Shown in pieces: positions 1-7,961 of a stretch of 64,000 nucleotides of DNA; the first letter of the stretch is position 1; each line of letters begins with the position of its first letter. The stretch is from the NCBI RefSeq assembly GCF_009857135.1, contig NZ_CP047318.1, forward strand, positions 930,001-994,000, given 5' to 3'. The notes under the pieces are model-generated. The model searched no databases and was not told the origin of the DNA. It saw nothing but the letters and a program-made list of their open reading frames with translations. Source of the DNA: Streptomyces sp. HM190. GTDB lineage: Bacteria > Actinomycetota > Actinomycetes > Streptomycetales > Streptomycetaceae. A program made the translations under genes and the position numbers.

Positions 1-319
1 GGCCGGTGACCCCGAGGAGGGAGACCAGCACCAGCAGCGCCGGGAAGAGCGAGAGAATCCCGTAGTACGTCAGGGCGGCGGCACGGTCGGTCAGTTCGTC
101 GTCCTTGAACTCCCGCAGAGTGCCCTTCAGCACCGCCGACCAGGAGCGCTTGAGCACCTGCGCCGGCTGGTCCGGCGCCCGCCGCTCCACGTCCGCGTCG
201 GGCCCGATGGACTGCTCGCCCCCGTCCGGTCCGAACCGGTCGTCGGGCGCCCGCCGGTCCACCCGTTCCTCCAGGGCGTCGGCCTCGCGGTCGTGCGCCG
301 GATCCTCGCCGTGCCTCAT
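1..319 (-). CDS. YihY/BrkB-family membrane protein (3' end outside window)
   Basis: The first 106 residues are visible; the gene continues past base 1. A charged, Asp/Glu/Arg-rich cytoplasmic N-terminus of about 65 residues leads into the family hallmark, a DELTDRAAALTYY stretch followed by the hydrophobic ILSLFPALLVLVSLLG. This is the first membrane segment of YihY/virulence-factor-BrkB proteins, which are polytopic inner-membrane proteins of poorly defined function and are not established as RNases despite older annotation. The start is the ATG at 319. The next gene to the right is also on the minus strand, 123 bp away. Family assignment rests on one conserved block, but that block is very characteristic. 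Confidence 0.82.
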   Translation of the reverse strand, partial: MRHGEDPAHDREADALEERVDRRAPDDRFGPDGGEQSIGPDADVERRAPDQPAQVLKRSWSAVLKGTLREFKDDELTDRAAALTYYGILSLFPALLVLVSLLGVTG

Positions 320-442
320 GAGTCGTTTCCGTGTCCGCACCATGCGGCACGCGTATCCGCGCACGAAACACCCATGCGTCCGATTGGTGGGAAATGTCGA
401 GCATCCGACATCACGGAAGGCCGCGGACAGGGGGCGGTGCGG

Positions 443-2830
443 CTACGGGAGCGTCGTCGCGTCCGGCAGCGTCTGCTCCGCCCAGATGGTCTTGCCGGTG
501 CGGGTGTGGCGGGTACCCCAGCGGCGGCTGAGCTGGGCGACGAGGAGGAGGCCTCGGCCGCCCTCGTCGAAGGCGCGCGCCCGGCGCATGTGCGGGGCGG
601 TGCTGCTGGAGTCGGACACCTCGCAGATGAGGGTGTCGTCGCGGATCAGCCGCAGCCGCACGGGGGCGTCGCCGTAGCGGATCGCGTTGGTGACCAGTTC
701 GCTGACGATCAGCTCGGTGACGAAGGAGAGGTCGTCCAGCCGCCAGGCGGCGAGCTGGTCGCAGGCCAGCTTGCGGGCCTGGGCGACGGACGTGGGGTCG
801 GCGGGGACGTCCCAGGTGGCGACCCGGTCGGCGGCCAGGCCGCGGGTGCGGGCCAGGAGCAGGGCGACGTCGTCCGCGGAGCGGTCCGTCAGCAGAGGGC
901 GCAGGACGGCGTCGCAGGTCTCCTCCAGGGTCCGGCCCGTGCCGCCGAGCGCCTCTCGCAGCAGGGTGAGCCCCTCACCCATGTCGTGGCCGGCGGTCTG
1001 CACGAGGCCGTCCGTGTACAGGGCGAGCACACTGCCCTCGGCCAGGACGCACTCCGCCGTCTCGAACGGCAGCCCGCCCACGCCCAGCGGCGGCCCGGTC
1101 GGCAGGTCGAGGAACTCCACCTCGCCGTCCGGGGTGACCAGGGCGGGCGGCGGATGGCCGGCCCGGGCCATGGTGCACTGCCGCGTGATCGGGTCGTAGA
1201 CGGCGTACAGGCAGGTCGCGCCGATCTCGCCGGGGCTGTCGGTGTCACCGCCGCCGTCCGCCGCCGTCTCGGTGTCCAGGCGCAGGACGATGTCGTCGAG
1301 CTGGGTGAGCAGCTCGTCCGGGGCGAGGTCCACGTCGGCGAGGGTGCGCACGGCGGTCCGCAGCCGGCCCATGGTCGCGGAGGCCTGCACGCCGTGGCCC
1401 ACCACGTCGCCGACGACGAGCGCGACCCGCGCGCCGGACAGCGGGATCACGTCGAACCAGTCACCGCCGATCCCGGCGCGGGAGCTGGCCGGGCGGTAGC
1501 GGGAGGCGATCTCCACGGCGGCCTGCCGGGGCGCGTGATGGCGCAGCAGGCTGCGTTGGAGTCCGAGGGCGATGGCGTGCTCGCGAGTGTAGCGGCGGGC
1601 GTTGTCGACGCACACGGCGGCGCGGGCGGCCAGCTCCTCCGCGAGCATGAGGTCGTCCTCGGTGAAGGGTTCCGGGGTGCGGTGGCGGGCGAGGAGCGAC
1701 AGGCCGAGCGTGACGCCGCGGGCCCGCAGCGGCACCGCCATCAGCGAGTGGATGCCGTAGACGTCGATGCTGCGGTCCCGCGCGGGTGTGCCCGCGACCC
1801 ACAGCCGCCGGGTGATGTCGTCGACGTCGAACAGCAGGGCGCGACCGCGGGTCAGGGCGCGGCCCGGCGGGGAGTTCTCGTCGTAGGTGTGCCGGCTGCC
1901 GACGGGGATGACGGCTTCGGGGCAGCCCTCCAGCACGGACCGCTGGGCGGTGCGGCGGAACAGCAGGGGGCCGGCGGCGGGCAGGGGTGCCTCCTCGCCG
2001 GCGAGCACCGAGTCGAGCAGGTCCACGATGACGAAGTCCGCGAAGTAGTCGGTGCACACCTCCGCGAGTTCCTCCGCGGTGCGCGCCAGGTCCAGGGTGG
2101 AGCCGATCCGGCCACCGGACTCGTTGACCACGGTGAGCCGGCGGCGCGCCAGGAACTGCTCGGTGCTGTCCAGCGCCACCAGACCTATGCCGCGCACCGC
2201 GCCGAGGTCGTCCTTCAGCGGGCTGAGCGACACCAGCCAGGCGTGCTCGCGGGTCTCGCCGGGTGCGCGCAGCCATGCCTCGTACTGCACCGACTCGCCC
2301 GAACGCAGGACGCGCCGCACCGCGGAGTCGAATCCCTCGAAGCCGGGCAGCGTGCGCGTGCCGTCGACGGACTCCCCCACCCGGCGGCCGAGCAGGTCCT
2401 TCTCCGGCCGGCCCATCACGTCCTCCATGGCGGAGTTGGTGGCCACGGCGAGCCCGTCCCTGTCGAACAGCGCGATCGGTACGGGCAGCTGGTCCAGGGC
2501 CCACCCCCGCAGTCGGGCCACGGGTTCCGGCACGGTGGCCGTCACGAACCACAGGGTCTCCCCCGCCGCGTCCGTCAGGGGGTGGGCGACCAGTTCCAGC
2601 TCCACCCGGTGGCCGTCCCGGTGCCGGGTGACGAGGGTGCCGTGCCATTCGGCCCGCCGGGTGAGACGGTGACGGGCCGGGGCGGGGAGGGAGCCGGTCA
2701 GCAGCTCGGCGGCCGGTCGGCCGAGCACCTCCTCGGGCCTGTATCCGAGCAGGTCACAGGCGCCGGTGCTCCACGCGACGACCACCCCACGGGCATCCAC
2801 CGCGGCCGAGGCGACACCGTGCTCGCCCAT
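443..2830 (-). CDS. PAS-PAS-GAF-SpoIIE phosphatase with C-terminal anti-sigma-type ATPase domain
   Basis: A 795-aa soluble signalling protein. Reading along it: PAS about 5-110 (WSTGACDLLGYRPEEVLGR), second PAS about 125-240, GAF about 265-425, a PP2C/SpoIIE phosphatase about 445-655 (GGDWFDVIPL and VVGDVVGHG acidic metal-binding motifs, LALYTDGLVQ), and a HATPase_c domain of the RsbW/SpoIIAB type about 685-790 (SELVTNAIRYGDAPVRLRL, GGRGLLLV). Known proteins of this design dephosphorylate anti-sigma antagonists and may also phosphorylate them, linking a sensed signal to sigma-factor release. The start is ATG 2830 with GAGGGAAC upstream. No partner anti-sigma or antagonist gene is adjacent, so the target is unknown. 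Confidence 0.9.
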   Translation of the reverse strand: MGEHGVASAAVDARGVVVAWSTGACDLLGYRPEEVLGRPAAELLTGSLPAPARHRLTRRAEWHGTLVTRHRDGHRVELELVAHPLTDAAGETLWFVTATVPEPVARLRGWALDQLPVPIALFDRDGLAVATNSAMEDVMGRPEKDLLGRRVGESVDGTRTLPGFEGFDSAVRRVLRSGESVQYEAWLRAPGETREHAWLVSLSPLKDDLGAVRGIGLVALDSTEQFLARRRLTVVNESGGRIGSTLDLARTAEELAEVCTDYFADFVIVDLLDSVLAGEEAPLPAAGPLLFRRTAQRSVLEGCPEAVIPVGSRHTYDENSPPGRALTRGRALLFDVDDITRRLWVAGTPARDRSIDVYGIHSLMAVPLRARGVTLGLSLLARHRTPEPFTEDDLMLAEELAARAAVCVDNARRYTREHAIALGLQRSLLRHHAPRQAAVEIASRYRPASSRAGIGGDWFDVIPLSGARVALVVGDVVGHGVQASATMGRLRTAVRTLADVDLAPDELLTQLDDIVLRLDTETAADGGGDTDSPGEIGATCLYAVYDPITRQCTMARAGHPPPALVTPDGEVEFLDLPTGPPLGVGGLPFETAECVLAEGSVLALYTDGLVQTAGHDMGEGLTLLREALGGTGRTLEETCDAVLRPLLTDRSADDVALLLARTRGLAADRVATWDVPADPTSVAQARKLACDQLAAWRLDDLSFVTELIVSELVTNAIRYGDAPVRLRLIRDDTLICEVSDSSSTAPHMRRARAFDEGGRGLLLVAQLSRRWGTRHTRTGKTIWAEQTLPDATTLP

Positions 2831-3149
2831 CGTTCCCTCTCTCCACGACCGGCGCCGCCGTCAGCGGCCCGGTGAGATCGACTGCTCGCACTGCTTCCCG
2901 CGTTCATTGTGCGCCGGGCACTCCCCACGGCGCGCGACCGGGGAGCACGAGGGTCCGGAAGCCATCCGGCTGTGGGGGTGGTGCCCCACCGGTCGTCCGG
3001 AGAGGATGCCCCCTCGCGCGACACGTCGTGCCGTGCGTCGTGGCGGTGGACACCCGCCCGGACGGGGAGGGAGCCCGCGACGAGGGCTGATGCGGCACCG
3101 GGTCGTGGTGGGCGCGCCGTGGCCGCCGACCGTTCTCATGCCGGGTCCG
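2831..3149. other. Intergenic stretch without a supported gene
   Basis: About 320 bases between the SpoIIE phosphatase start and the recognisable part of the GH16 relic. Open frames exist on both strands, but none has a ribosome site or a recognisable domain. It probably contains the phosphatase promoter and badly decayed 5' sequence of the glycosidase relic. Confidence 0.5.
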
Positions 3150-3510
3150 CCTGGCCCCACTACGGGGGCGGCTGCGAGATGGACCATCCGGCGGGGCGAG
3201 TGGACGCACGGCCTCACCGCCTTCCACCATCCGTGCGGCGGCGAGCAGGGCTCCTTCCCCGGGGCCGACGGCTGGACCGGGTGGCACACCGTGTCCACGG
3301 AGTGGAGGGCCGGTCAGGTGCGGTTCTTCGTCGACGGCAGGCTGGTCGGACACGACACACGGCGGGTGCCGGACCGGCCCCTGTCGTGGGTGCTCCAGAA
3401 CGAGAACACCCTGCGAGGACCCGGGGCCGCCCCGGCAGCAGCGCGCAGCTCGACATCCGGGGTCGCGGCCTACGCGTACGACTGGGGGGAGACCGGCCCG
3501 CGCCACTCGC
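3150..3510 (+). pseudogene. Relic of a secreted GH16-type glycoside hydrolase
   Basis: About 110 residues of the C-terminal half of a GH16-like beta-glucanase fold are legible: FHHPCGGEQG, GWTGWHTVSTEWRAGQVRFF, DGRLVGHDTRRVP, SWVLQNE and VAAYAYDW. These match the strands and the final WVLQNE / AxLDIxxVAAYxYD blocks of the family. Between WVLQNE and VAAYAYDW the expected PGSSAQLDIR is found only in the +1 frame (about 3436-3470), so two compensating single-base indels flank it. The catalytic ExDxE segment and signal peptide are missing. It is therefore a non-functional remnant. Its neighbours are unrelated. Confidence 0.62.
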
Positions 3511-3692
3511 TCGGCGCCCTCGCCCGTAGCAGCGGTTGGAGCGGCCCGTCCAGGGGGACCGCTCCAGGAGCGGCGCTCCGGCTGGCGTCAACGCCCCAAC
3601 ACCTGCCTGTCGGAGTGATCACGGGGTGGCCCGGTGCCTACCGTGCTGTGGCAGGCCCTCTGTGAGGGCACGCCTTCCGAAAGGACCTCCGT

Positions 3693-5330
3693 ATGACCGG
3701 CTCACCCTCACCCTCCCCTGCCGCCGCTCCCGCCCCCGGCCCCGGCTCGTCGTCGGGTGCGGCCGGGCCGCCCACCGGCGGTCCGCGTCGGCTCGTGTCG
3801 CGCGCCGCCGCGGGGGCCGCCCTCCTCCTCGTCGGGGCCCTCACCGTCTCCGTGTCACCCGCCACGGCGGCACCCGAGGGAGCGGCCACCGATCCCCTCG
3901 CCCGCTACCACCGCCAGCACCTCGACTGGAAGAGCTGCGTGCTCGGGCCCGACGACGAGACCGGCAAGGAGCTCCGGAAAGCAGGCGCCCGGTGCGCGGA
4001 CGTCACCGTCCCGTTGGACTACGCCGAACCGGACGGCCGTACGCTCACCGTCGCCATCTCACGGATCCGGGCCACCGACGCCGGCCGCCGGGTGGGCGCG
4101 CTGCTGCTCAACGGCGGCGGACCCGGCGGCCAGACGATCGGCGACCCGCCGTGGGTGCGCACGTCGATGAAACAGGTCGGCGAGCGCTACGACGTGGTGG
4201 GCGTCGACCCCCGTTTCGTCGGGCGCAGCTCGCCGCTGGACTGCCAGTGGCCGACCGGCTCCTTCGCCCGTGGGGCGGGGACGGACCGTTCGGGGTTCGA
4301 CCGCATGGTGGCCCTGGCGAAGGACCTCGCCGCACGCTGCCGGACCAACCGGGGCGACCTCCTGCCGTACGCCAGCACCCGGAACACCGCCCGCGACATG
4401 GACGTGGTGCGTGCCGCGCTCGGCGAACGCAGGATCTCCTACCTCGGCTACTCGTACGGCACCTACCTCGGCCAGGTGTACGCCACGATGTTCCCCGGCC
4501 GCACCGACCGTGTCGTCCTGGACGGCGTCGTCGCCCCCGACCGCTACAACCCGCGGCTGCTCCGCGGCACGGAGCGGGCCAACAGGCGCGCCCTGGAAGG
4601 CTGGGCCGACTGGGCCGCGGCACGCGACGGGACCTACGGTCTGGGCCGGACGCGGGCCGAGGTCCTGGCGGTGCTCGACGGCGTCCGGGCGGCGGCCGGA
4701 CGCACCCCGCTGCTGATCGGCGACCACCGGGTGGACGAGCACGTCCTGCCCGTCGTCGTGTTCAGCGGCCTCTCCCAGGACAACGACGCCGCCTACGCCG
4801 ATCTCGCGCAGGCCCTGCGGGACATGCGACGCGCCGCCGACGGCCACCCGGTCACCCCCTCACCGGGGTTCGCCGACACGCTCTCCTTCCTGCTGGACGG
4901 ATCGGCGTCCGCCTACGGCAGCGCCCAGGCGGCGATCCTCTGCGGGGACGTGGCCGCGCCCCGCTCCCCCGATGTGTACTGGCGTGACGTCGAACGCGCC
5001 CGCGCGCAGGACCCGTTGTTCGGTCCCGTCACACAGAACATCGGACCGTGCGCGTTCTGGGACCCGCCGCGTGAGCGCCCGACGAAGATCCGGGACGACC
5101 TGCCGGCCCTGCTGGTCAACGCGACCGGCGACCCGCGCACCGTTCACGCGAACGCGCTGACGGTACGCCGCATGTGGCCCTCCTCCCGACTGGTCACCCT
5201 CCGCGACGCGGACCAGCACGCCGTGTACGGCGTCTTCGGCAGCGCCTGCGTCGACACGAGGGTCAACTCGTATCTGGCCACCGGCCACCTGCCGCCCACC
5301 GACGTCACCTGCGACCGGGACTCGAAATGA
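3693..5330 (+). CDS. Secreted alpha/beta hydrolase of the tripeptidyl-aminopeptidase type
   Basis: A 545-aa protein. A Pro/Ser/Gly-rich N-terminus precedes a hydrophobic export segment about residues 40-65 (AAAGAALLLVGALTVSV) ending near ATAAPE, a likely signal-peptidase site. The alpha/beta-hydrolase core has the oxyanion NGGGPGG loop and the nucleophile elbow GYSYGTYLG with Ser254. The C-terminal third is the TAP-like domain (PALLVNATGDPRT, DQHAVYG) carrying the probable catalytic Asp and His. This matches the mycelium-associated SlpD/SlpE and S33 tripeptidyl-aminopeptidase family, which trims peptides outside the cell. The start is ATG 3693 with AAGGACC 6 bases upstream. It appears monocistronic. 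Confidence 0.85.
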   Translation: MTGSPSPSPAAAPAPGPGSSSGAAGPPTGGPRRLVSRAAAGAALLLVGALTVSVSPATAAPEGAATDPLARYHRQHLDWKSCVLGPDDETGKELRKAGARCADVTVPLDYAEPDGRTLTVAISRIRATDAGRRVGALLLNGGGPGGQTIGDPPWVRTSMKQVGERYDVVGVDPRFVGRSSPLDCQWPTGSFARGAGTDRSGFDRMVALAKDLAARCRTNRGDLLPYASTRNTARDMDVVRAALGERRISYLGYSYGTYLGQVYATMFPGRTDRVVLDGVVAPDRYNPRLLRGTERANRRALEGWADWAAARDGTYGLGRTRAEVLAVLDGVRAAAGRTPLLIGDHRVDEHVLPVVVFSGLSQDNDAAYADLAQALRDMRRAADGHPVTPSPGFADTLSFLLDGSASAYGSAQAAILCGDVAAPRSPDVYWRDVERARAQDPLFGPVTQNIGPCAFWDPPRERPTKIRDDLPALLVNATGDPRTVHANALTVRRMWPSSRLVTLRDADQHAVYGVFGSACVDTRVNSYLATGHLPPTDVTCDRDSK

Positions 5331-5369
5331 GCCGCGGACCGGCGGCCACCGCGCCCCTGTGAGCGGTCC

Positions 5370-5792
5370 CTAGCCGAGGAAGCTCAGCCGGACCTGGCGG
5401 TCGGGGTTGTCCTTGTTGGTGTCGACGAGGCACACCGACTGCCAGGTCCCCAGTTCGAGGCTGCCGCCGACGACGGGGAGTGTGGCGTGCGGGGGGACGA
5501 AGGCAGGCAGGACGTGGTCGCGGCCGTGGCCGGGGCTGCCGTGGCGGTGCTGCCAGCGGTCGTCGGCGGGCAGCAGGGTGTGGAGGGCGGCGAGGAGGTC
5601 GTCGTCGCTGCCGGCTCCCGTCTCGATGATCGCGATGCCGGCGGTGGCGTGCGGGACGAAGACATGGAGAAGACCGTCCCGGCCGGCGGCAGCCTCGCGG
5701 AGGAACGCCTCGCAGTCGGGGGTGAGATCGACGACCCGCTCACGGGAACCGGAGGCGACGTTCAGGACTCGGGTGGTGAAGGCATCGGGCAT
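5370..5792 (-). CDS. YjbQ/UPF0047-family protein (secondary thiamine-phosphate synthase type)
   Basis: A 140-aa single-domain protein. Conserved blocks are HVFVPHATAGIAIIE, the DDRWQHRHG and GHGRDHVLPAFV histidine-rich centre, and GTWQSVCLVDTNKDNPDRQVRLSFLG at the end. YjbQ homologues form trimers with a His cluster; some have weak thiamine-phosphate synthase activity, but the physiological role is unsettled. I use ATG 5792 with GAGGATGG upstream rather than an in-frame GTG six codons earlier. It converges on the preceding hydrolase and is divergent from the FAD oxidoreductase, whose start lies 66 bp away. Confidence 0.85.
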   Translation of the reverse strand: MPDAFTTRVLNVASGSRERVVDLTPDCEAFLREAAAGRDGLLHVFVPHATAGIAIIETGAGSDDDLLAALHTLLPADDRWQHRHGSPGHGRDHVLPAFVPPHATLPVVGGSLELGTWQSVCLVDTNKDNPDRQVRLSFLG

Positions 5793-5857
5793 GGCCCCAT
5801 CCTCGCGCACCCGGAGGGTGCGGGAAGATCCGTGGCCCGCCCCTGGTTGGTGGAAGC

Positions 5858-6961
5858 GTGAACGACATGCGCGAGGTCGAGGTAGTCGTCATCGGTGCGG
5901 GTCAGGCCGGGCTGGCCGGCGCCTACCACCTGCGGCGCACCGGTTTCGTACCGGAGCGCGACTTCGTGGTGCTGGACCGTTCCCCCGGCCCCGGCGGCGC
6001 CTGGCAGTTCCGCTGGCCCTCGCTCACGTACGGCAAGGTCCACGGGATGCACGCCCTGCCGGGCATGGAGCTGACCGGCGCCGATCCCGCGCGCCCGTCG
6101 GCCGAGGTGATCAGCGAGTACTTCGCCACGTACGAGCGCACCTTCGACCTGCGGGTACGGCGCCCCGTGGACGTGCGCGCGGTGCGTGAGGGCGAGGAGG
6201 GCCGACTGCTCGTGGAGACCTCGGACGGCACATGGTCGACACGGGCGCTGATCAACGCCACCGGCACCTGGGACCGTCCGTTCTGGCCGCGCTACCCCGG
6301 CCAGGAGACGTTCCGGGGCCGTCAGCTGCACACCGCGCAGTACCCCGGCCCGGAGGAGTTCGCGGGGCAGCGGGTGATCGTGGTGGGCGGGGGCGCGTCC
6401 GGGACGCAGCACCTGCTGGAGCTGGCGCCCCACGCGGCGGCGACCACGTGGGTGACCCGGCGGCCGCCCGTCTTCCGCGAGGGTCCGTTCGACGAGGACG
6501 CCGGGCGGGCGGCCGTCGCCCTGGTGGAGGAACGGGTCCGGCAGGGCCTGCCGCCGAAGAGCGTCGTGTCGGTGACCGGCCTGCCGCTCAACGACGCGAT
6601 CCGGCAGGGCATCGCCGACGGCGTCCTGGACCGGCTGCCGATGTTCGACCGGATCGCCCCGGACGGCGTGGAGTGGGACGACGGGCGCCGCGTCGACGCG
6701 GACGTCCTTCTGTGGGCGACCGGGTTCCGCCCGGCCATCGACCACCTCGCCCCGCTGCGGCTGCGTGAACCGGGCGGCGGCATCCGCGTGGACGGCACCC
6801 GCGCGGTCGCCGACCCCCGTGTCCATCTGGTGGGCTACGGCCCCTCGGCCAGCACGATCGGCGCCAACCGGGCGGGCCGAGCCGCGGTCCGGGACATCCG
6901 ACGGTTCCTTCAGGACACGCCGGTCACCGCAGTCGGCGCCCCTGCGAGCACCGCCGTCTGA
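5858..6961 (+). CDS. Flavin-containing monooxygenase-like NAD(P)/FAD oxidoreductase
   Basis: A 367-aa protein with two Rossmann dinucleotide folds. The N-terminal FAD fingerprint VVVIGAGQAGLAGAYHL is at about 7-23, and the second NAD(P) fingerprint VIVVGGGASGTQHL is at about 172-185. A conserved LLWATGFRP stands near residue 285. This is the arrangement of CzcO/FMO-type single-component monooxygenases, which use NADPH, FAD and oxygen on soft nucleophiles or ketones; the substrate cannot be told from sequence. The start is GTG 5858. The gene is transcribed divergently from the YjbQ-like gene and may share its 66-bp promoter region. Confidence 0.85.
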   Translation: MNDMREVEVVVIGAGQAGLAGAYHLRRTGFVPERDFVVLDRSPGPGGAWQFRWPSLTYGKVHGMHALPGMELTGADPARPSAEVISEYFATYERTFDLRVRRPVDVRAVREGEEGRLLVETSDGTWSTRALINATGTWDRPFWPRYPGQETFRGRQLHTAQYPGPEEFAGQRVIVVGGGASGTQHLLELAPHAAATTWVTRRPPVFREGPFDEDAGRAAVALVEERVRQGLPPKSVVSVTGLPLNDAIRQGIADGVLDRLPMFDRIAPDGVEWDDGRRVDADVLLWATGFRPAIDHLAPLRLREPGGGIRVDGTRAVADPRVHLVGYGPSASTIGANRAGRAAVRDIRRFLQDTPVTAVGAPASTAV

Positions 6962-7033
6962 GTCCGGTGTGCACGGGCACGCCCCCTCTCGCCCGCACCC
7001 GCGCCCGCCCGCCCGCTCATGCCGGCGCTCGTC

Positions 7034-7918
7034 TCAGCCGGACGCCGGGGAGGGGCTTCCGGGGGCCGATCCCGTGGACGCCGACGGCTGCTTGCCGCGG
7101 CGTTCGTTGAACTCGGCGACATTGCGCAGGTGTTCCTCGTAGCTCGCCGTGAAGCGGGTGTCGCCCGGCTTGACGGTGACGAAGTACAGCCAGTCGCCCG
7201 GCGGCGGGTTGGTCGCGGCGCGCATCGCGTCCTCGCCCGGGTTGGCGATCGGCGTGGGCGGCAGCCCCATGCGCCGGTACGAGTTGTAAGGGCTGTCGAT
7301 CTTCGTGTCGGCGACGCTCGTGTCCAACGTGGAGCGGTTCAGCGCGTAGTTGAGGGTGGAGTCCATCTGCAACGGCATCCCTCGCTCCAGCCGGTTGAAG
7401 ACCACGCGGGCCACCTTGCCCATGTCCGCCTTGGTCGCGGCCTCGGCCTGCACGATGCTGGCGATCGTCACCGCCTGGTAGACGTTCATCGCGTTGCGCT
7501 GCGCCCCGGCCGTGACCTGACCGCCGTTGAACTTCTTGTGCGCGGTCTCGACCATGAACGTCAGCAGCGACTCCGGGGTCGTCTTCTTCGGCAAGGGGTA
7601 CGTCGCCGGGAAGAGATAGCCCTCCGGGTTGCCCTGGGCTTCCGCGGGGAGCGACAGCCGGGCCTTGGCAAGGGACTTCTTGGTGGATCCGGCGGGCAGA
7701 CCGAGCGCCTTGTCCACGGACTCGTAGACCTGTACGGCTCGCCTGCCCTCCGGGACCACCAAGGACGTGGGCCGCTCGGCCCCGCCTTCACCGCTGCCCA
7801 CGGTCAGCAGCGGCACCGCCACGGCGGCGGCCGCCACGACCGCCCCGGTCGCGATGAGGGCAGCCCGGCCCCGGCGGGTCAGTCGAATCGTGCTCCGTGG
7901 CGGAGTGTTCATCTGCAT
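7034..7918 (-). CDS. Endolytic transglycosylase MltG-like protein
   Basis: A 294-aa protein. A short basic N-terminus and one membrane anchor (ALIATGAVVAAAAVAVPLL, about 20-40) precede an extracellular YceG domain. The active-site helix reads ASIVQAEAATKADMGKVARV, where the Glu of QAE aligns with the catalytic glutamate of actinobacterial MltG. It is followed by FNRLERGMPLQMDSTLNYAL and PYNSYRRMGLPPTPIANPG, both family signatures. MltG cleaves nascent glycan strands and sets their length. It is shorter than the housekeeping MltG and not next to aroE or ruvX, so I infer a paralogue. It lies 43 bp downstream of the ABC exporter on the same strand and may be cotranscribed. Confidence 0.87.
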   Translation of the reverse strand: MQMNTPPRSTIRLTRRGRAALIATGAVVAAAAVAVPLLTVGSGEGGAERPTSLVVPEGRRAVQVYESVDKALGLPAGSTKKSLAKARLSLPAEAQGNPEGYLFPATYPLPKKTTPESLLTFMVETAHKKFNGGQVTAGAQRNAMNVYQAVTIASIVQAEAATKADMGKVARVVFNRLERGMPLQMDSTLNYALNRSTLDTSVADTKIDSPYNSYRRMGLPPTPIANPGEDAMRAATNPPPGDWLYFVTVKPGDTRFTASYEEHLRNVAEFNERRGKQPSASTGSAPGSPSPASG

Positions 7919-7961
7919 GCGGGCACGGTAACCCGCATATCACCTTAAACCCGGCATATCT

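Noticed and set aside
293..2875. A plus-strand frame of about 860 codons opposite the SpoIIE phosphatase
   Set aside because: It is the antisense shadow of a gene with five recognisable domains on the minus strand. Its composition is low-complexity Gly/Arg/Val/Gln with no motif.
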